The position numbers were made by a program, and so were the translations under genes. Shown piece by piece: positions 34,560-46,844 of a stretch of DNA of 64,000 nucleotides (positions are counted from its first letter, which is position 1; every line of letters begins with the position of its first letter). The notes beneath the pieces were generated by a model. It was not told where the DNA came from and did not search any database. It saw only the letters and a program-made list of their open reading frames with translations. Source of the stretch: Gigaspora rosea (Eukaryota > Glomeromycota > Glomeromycetes > Diversisporales > Gigasporaceae); contig QKWP01001653.1 of the NCBI GenBank assembly GCA_003550325.1, positions 54,274-118,273 of the forward strand, written 5' to 3'.

Positions 34560-35736
34560 ATGTCAAATCCACGTCAATCTGCTTCTGAAACAGCACCAGC
34601 CCGCAATGGCGAAAATCCAAATTTAAAACCTGTTAATGTAAAGCTAGTGCTTCTTGGTAAGTATACACCATCGGAAGCGTCTCAGTTCAATTCAACTTGA
34701 ACAAATTAGTCGTATTTCCTTTCTCTACAAAAGTCATCACTACCTTTTACCTATTTCTGCTGGAATAAAGCTATTCAAGCATTAACACGACTTTTCTTGT
34801 TACTAACAGGCGAAGCTGCTGTTGGTAAATCTAGTTTGGTGCTTAGGTTTGTCAATAATGATTTCCAAGAAAATAAAGAGCCAACTATTGGTGGTAAGAA
34901 ATTCTGGGCAGATCCCAAATATATAGTCTAGTCACCTTACAATTTAATTTATTTATTGTCATTTTTTGAATTCACCTGGTACCATTTTCCTTCAAAAACA
35001 TAGCTGCTTTCTTAACACAGAAGTGTCGTTTAGAAGATAAAGTAATTAAATTCGAAATCTGGGATACCGCTGGTCAGGAAAGATTCCATTCTCTAGCTCC
35101 AATGTATTATCGAAATGCTCAGGCAGCTGTAGTCGTTTACGATGTAACAAAAGCCGTAAGTCATAATTGTACAAATGGAACTTTAGTTATCTAGTATGAT
35201 TGACTGATACATATTTAACGTAATTTTGACTTTATTAGGCCTCGCTTGACAAAGCTAAGTCCTGGGTAAAAGAATTGCAACGCCAGGCAAATCCGAACAT
35301 TGTTATTGCACTTGCAGGAAATAAAATAGATCTCGTCCAACCTGCTGAGGAGAGTGAAGAAGACCCTGCGGAAAATGGGAGAGAAGGTGGGAGACAAGTT
35401 CCTACTGAAGAGGCTAAAGCTTACGCCCTTGAAGCTGGTTTGCTATTTTTCGAGACTAGTGCAAAAAATGGTGACGGTGTGCGGGACATTTTCGTAGAAA
35501 TTGGTACGCAATAAACTTTAATTATACACAATTTAATTAACGTATATAATTTGATTTTTGTAGTAATTGATATCAATTGAATTTTATTTTATTTCATAGC
35601 CAAGAAGATTCCTCTTGAGCATATTATTAGCCGCCCACGTCAAACAAGTAATAGTATCAACCCAGGGATGGGCGGAACGTCAGGTGTGAATAATGGACAA
35701 AATCGAACTAATAATGCCTCCGGATGTGGCTGTTAA
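34560..35736 (+). CDS. Rab5/Ypt5-type small GTPase
   Basis: Five exons: join(34560..34656,34810..34893,35004..35155,35239..35503,35600..35736), 244 residues. All introns are GT-AG (GTAAGT, GTAAGA, GTAAGT and GTACGC donors). Motifs: P-loop GEAAVGKS (33-40), effector Thr in KEPTIG (T58), [12 protein letters not shown] (80-90, catalytic Gln85), GNKID (138-142), ETSAKN, and a C-terminal CGC for double prenylation. [16 protein letters not shown] is a Rab5 signature. It acts at the early endosome in vesicle docking and fusion. It is longer than metazoan Rab5 (~215) because of an acidic, Glu/Gly-rich insert after NKID ([13 protein letters not shown]) and an Asn-rich tail before CGC. Upstream is a poly-T/CT-rich tract and CAG-rich leader; AATAAA occurs near 36280. 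All catalytic residues are intact. Confidence 0.96.
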
Positions 35737-38215
35737 TTTTCCTTTTTTCTGGGCAAATGAGCTATGATAGAAACATCAAATGATATTTCAGACGTGGACT
35801 CTATTATTAGTTCACATACATTTTTTCTTTTTTTGTTTTATTATTATTCATATAGCTTTTCTTATGTTAGTTGTGCCGGGAATAATATTTTAGTACATTC
35901 GTGCTATACATATAATATTGGACCGTGGTTATAAGTTCTTAGTAGTTTATTATACAGTACATATTCATTTTGGAGCGATTTATCGGATGGGGGCACTTTA
36001 TGACTATTTGTCCGAAATTTTCAATGACATTTATATAAAAAAAACCATGTTTTTCTTGTCTAACTGGCCCCCCTCCTCTGTCGCTTTCTTATGTCAATTA
36101 TCAGAAAGACAAATTTTAATTGCTTTCCGATTTATATATTTTTATTTCTAAATTCTTTTTATAAATTATACGTCTAAGAAATGACTTCTCATTGAGAATT
36201 AGTTTGTATAACAGATAAGTTTTACTTCAGATTCTTTTTTTCCCTAAATTATATCTTTTTTTATATATGAACATGTGTAAATAAATGGTTATTTCTTTAT
36301 CTTAATTTTATTTACAAGCTATAATATTAACTTATAACTTAAGATTTAACCTAACAAATTATACTTATTAGTTTATATAAATGGCGTAATTTTACAATTA
36401 TGGAAAAAGGATTCTATAGCATTTTTTAAACTTACAATCATTCTTCGGGAAACTTTTATTTTTTTTTATTTTTTTGGCCAGTAATTTACATATATGAAGT
36501 TTCCATATATATAACATTATAAATTGTTGACCCTGAAATCAGACAATAAGAAAATGTTGCTTTGTACAGGAAGAACAATGACATATGCAAATGCAAATGC
36601 AAATACCGAAACAGGTATTTAAACAAAAATATGCTCGTGTTTCCAAAAAACCTGTTTAATACTGAATTTGTATTTATAGTACGTGTTTTCAACTTGCAAT
36701 GCAATATTATAAAAATTTGTGCGATCGTGATTTTATCAACGTTTTTCAAGAATAACGTATGGACGTATGTATATCGACGACGATAAAGACAATATATTAA
36801 ATAATAAGGTCGGAAAAATATATGCACACAGTTTAATTTGGTTTAGTTTATTGTTTAATCCTGGATTTTTTTTATTTGTTTCTTCTGTCAATTTGTAATA
36901 TGTTCGTTGTTTCGTATAGATGTACGCGCATATTCAACATTTTTAGCATGCGTTGATATGTCGTGTATGAGGTCTATCTTACAATTTTGTCTAGGGGCTA
37001 TATTTACCCAGACTTCGTGGGGTCTGTGTACTAACAATTACGAATATCTGGTTTTAAGTTCTCCAATAAGAACGATCGACGAGTAATATTCTAGTACATA
37101 ACGAATCGAGATATCCGAACTAATGTTACTAATATTGTAAATTAGGTACTTGAGTTTTGAAACTTGCAAATCAACACCTAATTTCTCAAAGTCAATGATT
37201 TAAAAAAAAGTGGTATACTTACAATATTAGCATGTTTATTATGAAAATTGTTAATGGCCCCATTTTAAAATTAGAAATTCTAGCAGTTAATTTTGCGCAT
37301 TACACAAAAAAACATATATAAATAAATATAAGAATATATACCCTGTATACGTTTTTAATGCTATTATTTCTTTATTAAAAAAGAAGAAATTGTTTAACAA
37401 GCCAATTTATTTATAACAATTGAAATATTTATTTATTTTTTTTTTAATAAAAAAAAAAAGATCATATTTAAAATTTATAATTAGTGGTTTTTATACGCCG
37501 TAAAATTTTTTATAAATGAAACTAATAGGTTATTATTATATAATTTTTTAAAAATTTAGATTTATTTATGAAATGACATAGTAATGATGCAAAAAATTTG
37601 ACGATACCGTAATCTCCGAGCCAAAATAGGGATAGAAAACTTCGGAGAATTACCTAGCTCTTAACGTTAATAGCTCTACGAAGTGAGACGGTGGTATCAC
37701 CAAAGTTTACGTCATCGATATATCACCGTCGTTTACAGTATTAATTATTAAGAATTTGATTATATACTATAATCAAAAAATAAAAAAATAAAATGCAATT
37801 ATTTATTCTATATAATTATTAAAAAAATTTTTTGAAGTGCTACCATATATCCAAATTTACAAGGTAAAGAGAGGTATAACGGTGAAAAAGTAGTAAATTT
37901 AATATATATAAGAGAATTTATTGTATACAGGATGTATATAGTATACACGGGTATTATATCTGATATTTTAAAATTTTGAAAATTTTGATTATAACACCAA
38001 AAAAAAAAAATTTAGCAAAGAGTGCTGGTGAAATTAAATCAGGGTGGTGAAAAGATTTCACATTTCACCAATCACCAATCGATATTGGTGTAACTGGTGT
38101 AACTGGTGAATTGGTGAAATTTGCGAAATTGAAATTGGTGAATTGGTGAATTGAAGATCAAATAACACTGCCGGCATAAAAAGCACCAAGTATATGCAGA
38201 TATTAACGAATTTTA
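35737..38215. other. Intergenic, AT-rich
   Basis: 3' UTR of the Rab gene, then no gene recognised. (CAAATG)n at 36585-36602. Short TGGTGAAAT-type repeats at 38040-38150 lie between AGTGCTGGTG and AACACTG, possibly another small MITE, but no duplication was found. Confidence 0.5.
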
Positions 38216-38433
38216 CAGGAGGGTCCCCAAAATTCCGGGTTGGATGTGTCGGATCTAGGTCGGCATTTAGCCCAAGTTGTTAGCAAGTTCTATAACAAAA
38301 TTATCAGCTGGGCATTTTTTACTTAATAAATGGATATAATTTCATTAGTAAAATTTTTGGGGAAAAATTGATCAATTCTGATAGCCAACCATGATTCTGA
38401 TGCACTCCGAAGTATTCTGACCCGGGACCCCTG
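38216..38433. mobile_element. Mariner-like MITE, TA duplication
   Basis: CAGGAGGGTCCCC ... GGGACCCCTG, with TA on both sides (38214-38215 and 38434-38435). 218 bp. Short imperfect TIR. Confidence 0.6.
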
Positions 38434-39092
38434 TATAAGTTGATATTAACCATTAATAAATGAATGTTTTACTATTTTATTTTATTTTTATTTTTTTTAT
38501 TTTTTTATTTCTTTGACAGTCTCACTGGTACTATATTAATAAGCTTACATATATTAACCAAAGTTTTATATATATAGAAAACCCTCCAATTGCAAGTCCA
38601 ACATCATTCAGCTGCAATAACTGTGCCCAGATGCTACTCGGTGCACTAACTTTTATAGATATAAAATCTACTGAATTAGGGACCTTTATTAGCCCTATTA
38701 AAGACTAACTTTTTTAGATTCTTTCTACCTAAACTACTGGATAAAATAATCTTATCCAAAAGAAACAAAATAAATAAAAAGAAAAAATAAAAGGAGAAAA
38801 AACTATCTTAACCTAAATAAATAACCAAAAGTATATAAAAAATAAATGGAAAAGATAAAAAAAAAACAAAAAAAGCAATAATAGAACTAAAAAGTATGCT
38901 ATTAAACCTGTACTAGATTATAAAAATTATATAATATACTAAATGAATAAGTTTATACTCTATATATTTATGCATTATATGTAATATACTGAAAATCTGT
39001 TGAGAAACTTGTGCCTAAAAGAACCTTCTAGAAAGAAATTTTGTATCAAATTTTTCTTTAAAATATCTCATATGTTATTTATTGTTTATTTT

Positions 39093-40549
39093 ATTTTAAT
39101 TTTTTTTTAATATTAAGGTGACCACTTAGGTACCCTAGCACTTTATTGGTCCAAACGGGTTGGCCCAGTCAATATGACTGTGCCACATATTACATTTGTA
39201 TAACGAGAGTACAACTAGCCACACGTACAACTTTTGGTTGTCTAATTTAAGTAGTCCGCCCGAAGGTTCTACACTAGATGCCATACCTGCAACCCAACTA
39301 GGGGATTGCCTATTTAAACTCTCTGGCTTCTACCCATGTTCAATGTTCCTTCCAATATACCCTTTCGAGTAATTCACTATTAAAAGTACCCTGAGGCTTT
39401 AGCCAAACACCTATTGGAGGGCATTTGCCTCTGTGGTAAACCTGGTAGAGTGATACCTGTCCCCCACAGGTATTCACCTACACTTTCGGTAACTTACGCA
39501 TTCACCGAGGCAAACAACTTGCAGTCAGGGGCAGTGAAAAAGATTTGAAATTTTTTTTTTGTTCTTTGGGAACATAAAATATTAAATTTATGTTCCCAAA
39601 AAAATTTTAATGTTCCTATCTAAATTTCTCTCTTTCTCTATCTGTCTCTCCATCTCTTTCTTTCTCTTTCTGTTTCTCTTTCTCTCTTTTTCTGTCTCTC
39701 TCTTTCTCTTTCTTTTTCTCTCTTTCTTTCTTTTTCTCTCTCTCTTTCTCTCTTTTTCTCTCTCTCTCTCTTTTTCTCTCTCTCTATCTTTTTTTCTCTT
39801 TTTTATACAAAAAAACTATCTTTATAGGGAACACAAATTAAAACTTTTATGTTCCCACTTTATTCCTAATAGGGAACATAAATTCTAAATTTAGTGTTCC
39901 TAAATTTTTTTAAATGTTCCTGGGAACACTAGAAACATCAAATCTTTAACACTGGTCAGGGGGTTACCCTGCAACCGCTACCATTACCTACTACTGCCCT
40001 TGTGGAGTTTACTAGACCCCAGTACCCGGTCAGTCACTCTTTGGATCCTTTTCCCCAGTTATCCCAGACTACCAATCCAGTTGGCTCGGAAGGATCGGTC
40101 TGCCAGGCTTTAAGTGCCTAAGGTCACCCTTTCCTTGGTTCATACTTCTATAACACATGACCTTTTCCTCTGGTACGACTCCGGCGACCAGGTTGGTGGG
40201 CCCCCTTTGCCTAGGAGCTCTTGCCCGTCTAGTTTTCCGGTCAGTCACTGCTGAGATCCTTTTCCCCGGTACCGTTGAAAGTCTAGCTATCTCTCCAATC
40301 GGGACTTGCCAAATGGGTTTCTGTTTCTCCAGTTCCTTGGATTTGTCTGTGTAATGAGACACAATTTCGCCCGAAAGCTTCCATTCAAGATGGTAACCAA
40401 GGACTACAGGTAGTGTACCCAACTGATTGACAAAACACAGTTACCGGAACACAGGTCTATTTTTCAAAAGTGTTACCAGTGGGATTTGAACTCTAGACTA
40501 TCCACTTGGGGGGTGACAACTTACCAACTTCCCTAAATTGCCATACCCT
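39093..40549 (-). mobile_element. tRNA-derived long SINE-like retroposon, copy 2
   Basis: Collinear with 9499-10525 in the same orientation. tRNA-like head at 40465-40549 (GGGTATGGCAATTTAGGGAA, then AGTTCAAATCCC), tail CACCTTAATATTAAAA plus poly(A). An 18-bp duplication TTATTTATTGTTTATTTT lies at 39075-39092 and 40550-40567. It is split by a hAT-type MITE (39532-39954). A 117-codon minus-strand ORF (40069-40422) shares its first ~70 codons with the ORF in copy 1. Confidence 0.87.
39532..39954. mobile_element. hAT-type MITE inside the retroposon
   Basis: CAGTGAAAAAGATTT and AAATCTTTAACACTG form the ends. A perfect 8-bp GTCAGGGG lies at 39524-39531 and 39955-39962. Copy 1 of the retroposon shows the empty site. 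The body holds a TC-rich microsatellite (39620-39800) and palindromic GGGAACATAAA / TTTATGTTCCC pairs. Confidence 0.9.
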
Positions 40550-41064
40550 TTATTTATTGTTTATTTTGTTGAACCCAAAACTCACTCTTAACTTGATTTC
40601 AATTAGGCAGCCACTTTTCTAATTTGGATAAAATAAATAATCTTTTGGAAGGGGTAAGCTAGATTTTCTACTTTTTAGTGAAATTTTAAAAAGCCAAAAA
40701 GAAATATCAAAAGTACCAACTTGTAAAGAGTATAAGAGTTATATTTTGAAGAATAATATATCTGACTAAAAGTTTACTTTTGCCTAAGCTTTTGTATTTT
40801 CTAACAAAAAACTTCAGGGTTGTTGCTCTACTATATCTTTATAGCAATAAAGTCTTCTACCTGAAGAGCCAAACCCAAAAGGTAATTCTTTTTTAGCTCT
40901 ATTTCAGTTTTCTTATATTCAATCTAAAACTTTTTATCCAAGTCGCTTTTAGATAAAGCCTTTGTTATATACAAATATATTAACTTTAAAGTTTTTATAA
41001 GTTGGGTTTTTGTAGAAAATTTGGAACAAGTGATTGTCAAAAAGAATTCAAAGTTATATGTGTA

Positions 41065-41235
41065 CTATTTTATTAATTTTACTATTTTACTATTTCATTA
41101 TTTTACTATTTTACTATTTTACTATTTTACCAATTTTACCAATTTACTATTTTACTAATTACCAATTTACCAATTCACCAATTTTACCAATTTACCAATT
41201 CACCAATTTTACTAATTTTACTATTTATCAAATTT
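41065..41235. repeat. TTTTACTA/TTTTACCAA minisatellite
   Basis: About 20 short units TTTTACTA, then TTTACCAA/TTCACCAA variants, at the centre of the inverted repeat. This explains the low-complexity ORF here. Confidence 0.75.
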
Positions 41236-42106
41236 TTATTTTAGTAAAATTTGGTAAAAACTATTTTACCATTTTATCTAATAAGATAGTTTAATTTTAC
41301 TAGTATTTATAGTTTTAATATAAACTATTTTTTATTAGTTATAGAACATATTCATATATAAATTAAATGAATTAACTAGAACTTCCAAAATATACATAGA
41401 GAGGTTATATTTTAGTTTGCTTATTTTTGTCTTTTTTTGTGCAAATTATTTTTATTTATACATAGTAATTAGTTTGCTTATTTTTGACTTTTTTTGCAAA
41501 ATTTTTTATTTTAGTAATTTTTGTAAAACCTTACCCTCTATATATATTTGGGTCCTGTTGATTCACTTCAATTTTATATATAAATTTATACAAAAAATTA
41601 TTTAAATTTAAGGGTAAAGTAGTGGTAGAGTATATATAGATCATTTATCATATAATTTTGGTAATATATTGGGATTTCATACAATAAAGTTTTTTAAAAC
41701 CACTGTCAATCTTTACCAAAATTTGGCAATATACAAATTAAGCCTTCTATTTATAGTAGTAAAATCTTTAGCAGTTGTATTATTTTTATTCAATTCTTTC
41801 CAACGATCCTCTAAACAAAACTTCCCATAAATGCCGACCTACAAAAATTTGTAGTTAGTATTTTTATACATAACAAAAACTTTATCTAGAAGCAACTTGA
41901 ATATAAAACTTCAGATTGCATATAAAAAGACTGAAATAGAGCTGAAAAAGAGTTCTCTTTGTGGGTTTGGTTCTCTGGATAGAAGACTTCATTGCTATCA
42001 AAAATGTAGTAGAGCTAAAATCCTAGAGTTTTTTGTCAAAAGATGTAAAAGTCTTAACAAAGATATACTTTTGGTTATTTATACTATTCTACAAAACATA
42101 AAACTT

Positions 42107-42458
42107 TTCTGGGTCACCAGATTTCAGGTACACCAACTTGGAAGCATAAAGCGCCTACCTGGCAATACATACCAAATTGGAAGTAATGAATTAGGAAATG
42201 TGGATAAAGTGGCGGACATGAGGATATTGATTGTTGGTTGAAAAGGGACATACAAATCTAGGTTAACTATATAAATGGGAATATAGAAGGCTCTGGTGGG
42301 TTTTAGCTGTGGATAAAAGGTTTATAGCCTGAAGTCCTAGTCTCAATACTTGTATATAATATGTATATATAAAAGGCACCACTATGTGTCAATTTGCTTA
42401 AGTATTAATAAAGTTTGGAGCAGGAGCTACACCTCTAATATTAAAAAAAAAAAAACCA
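42107..42458 (+). mobile_element. Poly(A)-ending retroposon, second family
   Basis: An insertion in the right arm of inverted repeat E. It ends AATAAAGTTTGGAGCAGG ... CACCTCTAATATTAAAAAAA. Flanks CAAAACATAAAACTT and CAAAATGTAAAACTT look like a slightly decayed duplication. Its last ~45 bp resemble the 3' end of the tRNA-derived retroposon (AATAAAGTGCTAGGG ... CACCTTAATATTAAAA). The 5' end is less certain. It could be a SINE or a processed transcript copy. Confidence 0.55.
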
Positions 42459-42803
42459 AAATGTAAAACTTAAACTCTTTTCAGGTTTTGGTACTTTCAC
42501 TATCTCTTTTTGGTTTTTTTCAAAATTTTGCAAAAAGTAAACAATTCAGTTTACCTTTCCAAAAGATAAGCAGTATTTATTTCTTTCAAACTGGGAATAT
42601 GCCTATCTAATTAGAATCAAGTTATGAGTAAATTTTAAATTCTGCAAAATAAACAGTGAATGACATATGAAATGTTTTGGTAGAAAATTTGAAATAAAAT
42701 TTCTTTCTAGAACTTTCTTTTAGGTATAGTTTGTTTTCTTATATGTACATAATACTTAGACAGATTTTTACTATGTAGTATTATAATTTTTAATTACTAG
42801 CAT

Positions 42804-43453
42804 CCTTAATTTGTTATGCAGATATATTTGTTTGCATAAATTTTAAAATTTTAAATTTTTTAAATAAAACTTCAAATATTAATTTTAGCTATACTTTCTA
42901 AGTAAAAAAATATAATATTAGTTCTGTTTTATCAACTTTATTATAAAAATTTTTTTAAATTATTAAAAAACTTTAGTATAATAAAGTTTAAAGTTTTTGT
43001 TTTGGAACTTTTACTATAGAATTTTTTCTTTAGATTTTCTTAAATTTTATATATTTCCATCTATAAAAAATTTTCACTTCTATGCAAGTCTTAATTTTTA
43101 CAAGTAAATTATTTAAAGTGAAATAATAAAAGTTGTTATTCTTTATATAAACTACAATATTGTATTAGAAACTATATTTTTAAAACCAATATTTAAAGAA
43201 TTTACCAAGATATTGTAAAATATTTTTTTGATTAAAAAATTTCTTTAAAATTTAATATTTTTAGCTTATAAGCATCATAAACTTTTTGTCTTATAATATA
43301 AATTTAAATAATTCAAAAATATAATCCTTGTTTTTAAATATTATAATACCAAATTGTATTTAAATATTTTAAATGATTAAAAAAAATAGATTAGAAATAT
43401 ATTTATAGTAATTATGCAGGCAAATTTGTCTATGAACCTCTACAAAGTAAGGG
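42804..43453 (+). mobile_element. MITE family D, copy 1
   Basis: CCTTAATTTGTTATGCAG ... GCAGGCAAATTTGTCTATG ... GTAAGGG. Flanking ACTAGCAT and ATTAGTAT agree at 6 of 8. About 650 bp, very AT-rich. A second copy lies inverted at 51071-51731. Confidence 0.7.
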
Positions 43454-43663
43454 ATTAGTATTAGTATTAGTATTAGTATGTGTTATTTCCTTTCTTTTTT
43501 CTCATTTTTTTTAGATAGGATTAGTCAGTTCTACCTTGTGTATAGGCTTTTTTTTTGTTTCTTTTATTTTACATCTTTTTTTTTTGTTGTTGTTTTTGGT
43601 TTTTCGTTTACACGTATGTTCGAAGTTATTTTTCCTAGAGATTGAAATCGAACATGGTATAAT
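43454..43663. other. Short AT-rich spacer with (ATTAGT)n
   Basis: ATTAGTATTAGTATTAGTAT at 43454-43475. Nothing else recognised. Confidence 0.4.
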
Positions 43664-43920
43664 TATACATGCTGGCAAAACCCGGACAAATTCCAAATAA
43701 TAAAAAAACAATTGCTATTTATAAAAGATTAAATCAAATAAATAATCTTAATATTTTGTAAATATATTATTTATAACTATAAGAATATATATGATTTGTT
43801 TAAATAAAGATTATTAATAAAGTTTTTGAGATATTAGTAATACTAGAATTTGGGATTTGGGATTTGGGATGACGGACAAATCCCAAACTATAGTAAGTCG
43901 GGATTTTGCCAACATGTATA
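43664..43920 (+). mobile_element. hAT-type MITE (TATACATGCTGG family), copy 1
   Basis: TATACATGCTGGCAAAACCC ... GGGATTTTGCCAACATGTATA. A perfect 8-bp GGTATAAT lies at 43656-43663 and 43921-43928. 257 bp. Differs at only two positions by eye from 63406-63662. Confidence 0.92.
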
Positions 43921-44627
43921 GGTATAATCGATTGCTTGGTCAAATCGGTCATGATCGATGACAAATTTTTTTGTTCGATCATGATCGATCATAAAGTTTA
44001 ATCGATTACAATTAGAGATTCAAACTTGATATGTTCGATTTCAAAAGATTCAAAAGTTAGTTCGATCGATTATAATTTTTGATTGATTACTGAATTGGGT
44101 ATTGGAGAAAATTATATTGGTTTTAAATTAATATCGAAATAATGCAGATCTTAAAATATCTTAAAATATATCAATAAATATTAATAATTCGAATAATAGA
44201 GTAGAGATGATAATCGATTACGAAATGATCGATCATTTAATCTGTTTGATTGTGACCAATCATATAAAAAAAATTTTTTGAGTATGATCGTTCATTCAGT
44301 GATCGAACGTACCGAAGTGAACAGTAACCTCGGAGTAAACTGATATTATCCTTTGACTATAAATCTTTATTTTCATATTCTGTCTTTTTATTTTTCTTGT
44401 TTATATTTCTTTTTATTTTCACATTCCTTACCCTCTTACATGTTAAGTCAAGTGATATAGTTTCTTGCCTAAAAGTTACTATACTAGGTAAATGCATAGC
44501 ATTGTTTGTCCGAAGCTAAATATTTATATAAATTTTACTAGATAAAAGCATAGTATTGTTTGTCTAAAACTCAATTTTATTTCTTGTACTATAAATTTTG
44601 TATATGTTCTAATTTATAGAATTAATA
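43921..44627. other. Non-coding, CGATCATGATCGAT-rich
   Basis: Many self-complementary CATGATCGATCATG-type words between 43930 and 44320. This suggests another repeat-bodied MITE, but ends and duplication could not be fixed. No gene. Confidence 0.4.
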
Positions 44628-46295
44628 ATAACTTTTGATCCACTGGTCTGTTTGGATGATTTAACTATCAAAATGTTCCCCAATAAGATGATTCTAACAA
44701 GCCCAAAATCGTTAAAATCCAATCACAGAATCCCAAGATCGTTCATCACTAAGTAGTTTCTTTACTATTGAATAACTTTTGATCTACTGGGCTGTTTTGG
44801 ATGATTTAACCACCAAAATGTTCGTCTCAGTGAGACGATTCTAACAAAACCAAAATCGTTAAATTCCAATCACAGGATCCAGAGATCGATAAAGATTTAT
44901 TAATCATTTAATCAAATTGATTTATTAATTTGATTAAGGATAGGATGAACGTAGATCATTTTTAATAGTGATCATGTTGTAATCATATGAAATCAGGTAA
45001 TCGACCAATCAGGATTGTAAACAACATAAATTCAACCAATCAGAATTAATAATTTTTGTGTGACCTAAGAAAATTTGGGGTCACCTAAGTTTTTTTACCA
45101 ATATATGAAGGTAGATTTTTTCAAATGATATAGGGTTTGAAATTTTATTATAACAAATAAAAAGCTTTAAATTATATGCCACGAAATTTTGGGGAAAATT
45201 GGCTATAATTCTAAAAAGTTTTATTAGAAGCATGTGTTTGATTTCTATATAAAATTTTGCTGTACCACGTAAATCATATGAAAATTGATCTATGTTCACC
45301 CTACCCTTAAATGATTGATAAATCTTTATCGATCTTTGGATCCTGTGATTGGAATTTAACGATTTTGGGCTTGTTAGAATCGTCTCACTGAGACGAACAT
45401 TTTGGTGGTTAAATCTCCAAAACAGCCTGGTAAATTAAAAGTTATTCAATAGTAAAGAAATTTACTTAGTGATGAATGATCTTGGGATCCTGTGATTGGA
45501 TTTTAACGATTTTGGGCTTGTTAGAATCGTCTCATCGAGATGACCATTTTGATAGTTAAATCATTCAAAACTAGAGATGGGCAAAATGCGGCATTTTAAA
45601 AAATTTCATACAGATGCGGCATTCATGCAGTATGCAAGCATTAATGCAACATGCATATATGCAAAAATTTTTTATTTACTATATTTTCATGAAATAACGC
45701 GCAGGGTGTAATTTCGTATTTTGGCCTAAATTACGCTTAATTCGGGCCAAATTTTGAAATAATGCTCCTGCACGAAAATACGGTTTTTTAATTTCATATT
45801 TAGAATTCTTATGGAATAGATAATCCTAAAGATTTATTCATAGTAGTGTTTGGATCCGTTTAACCAAACATCCAGATATCTGCAGATCATTTATTTAATT
45901 TGTGGATGCTAAATCCGGATAGTTATATAATATCATGAGTGCCGAAAAATTAATTACTTCTTTTTTATATAACTCCAAATAGCAGTTTATTCTAATTGAG
46001 GTAGCTGATAAAAAATTGACCGAATAATTATATACTAGCTCATTAAGTTTTTAATTCGCTTTGATTTTGCAATTTTTATCAAAACTGCTGTAATTATAAA
46101 ATAATTGCAATTATTGCACTTTGCAAAAGATATGACATCTACAGTCATGTGAAAAGCAGAAATTCTGTATATAAAGTTACTAGCCAATTTGTAGATGAAT
46201 AAATTAACATAATGTACATACAATAAATAAGCTTTTTACTCAATCATATTCTTATTTTAAGATCTTATATTATCTTGGAGCGCGAGAGAGAAAAC

Positions 46296-46468
46296 CTGTA
46301 AGTAAAATTTTATCCTCTGATGAATAGTGATATTACATAATTAATCAATAACAATTAGTGTTTTAGTTGTTTCAATAATAATGCTATCAAAATGACTAAA
46401 ACACTAATAGTTACGTAATTAATTATATAATATCACAGTTCATTAGGGAATAAAATTTTACTTATAGG
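46296..46468. repeat. Palindromic MITE
   Basis: CCTGTAAGTAAAATTTTATC at the left returns inverted at ~46447-46468. The centre AACTAAAACACTAAT is also palindromic (AATTAGTGTTTTAGTTG / ACTAAAACACTAATAG). A hAT MITE sits at its right edge. Confidence 0.65.
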
Positions 46469-46844
46469 TAGAGGTCTGACTTGGTCAAAAAATAAGTATT
46501 TGAATATTCATTCGTTCAATATTTTATTATTTGAATATTCGTTCAAAAATTTTGAACGATATTCAAACATTCACTAAATATTCATTGAATACTAAATATA
46601 TTTCAATTTTAAAAAATTATATAACTATCTCACTTAAATTAGCCAATAAAATTGCAAATAAATTATTAAAAAATAAAATAAAATTATAAAATTATATATA
46701 TATGTATATATATTTAATAAATATTCAATGAATATATTCAGTGAAATTTTAAATATTCGAATATTCATTCAGTGAAAAATTATATTCGAATATTGAATAT
46801 TCAGTGAATATTCAGTAAATATTATTCATCGAGTCAGACCTCTA
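46469..46844. mobile_element. hAT-type MITE with GAATATTCA-repeat body
   Basis: TAGAGGTCTGACT ... GAGTCAGACCTCTA. Flanking CTTATAGG (46461-46468) and CTTATAAG (46845-46852), 7 of 8 identical. 376 bp. Both ends are made of TTGAATATTCATTCGTTC-type units. Confidence 0.87.

Larger units (their letters stand above)
38985..42725. repeat. Large inverted repeat E with nested retroposons
   Basis: Left arm 38985-41020 (without the retroposon at 39093-40549) and right arm 41820-42725 (without the insert near 42107-42458) are inverted copies. Examples: TCTAGAAAGAAATTTTGTAT against the complement of 42700; AACTTGATTTCAATTAGGCA (40600) against 42605; AGCAATAAAGTCTTCTACC (40845) against 41985. The spacer holds a TTTTACYA-rich minisatellite. 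No protein recognised; the ORF at 41897-42241 lies in the right arm and the insert. Confidence 0.7.

Noticed and set aside
39610-39888. 92-codon Phe/Leu/Ser ORF
   Set aside because: Translation of a TC-rich microsatellite in a MITE.
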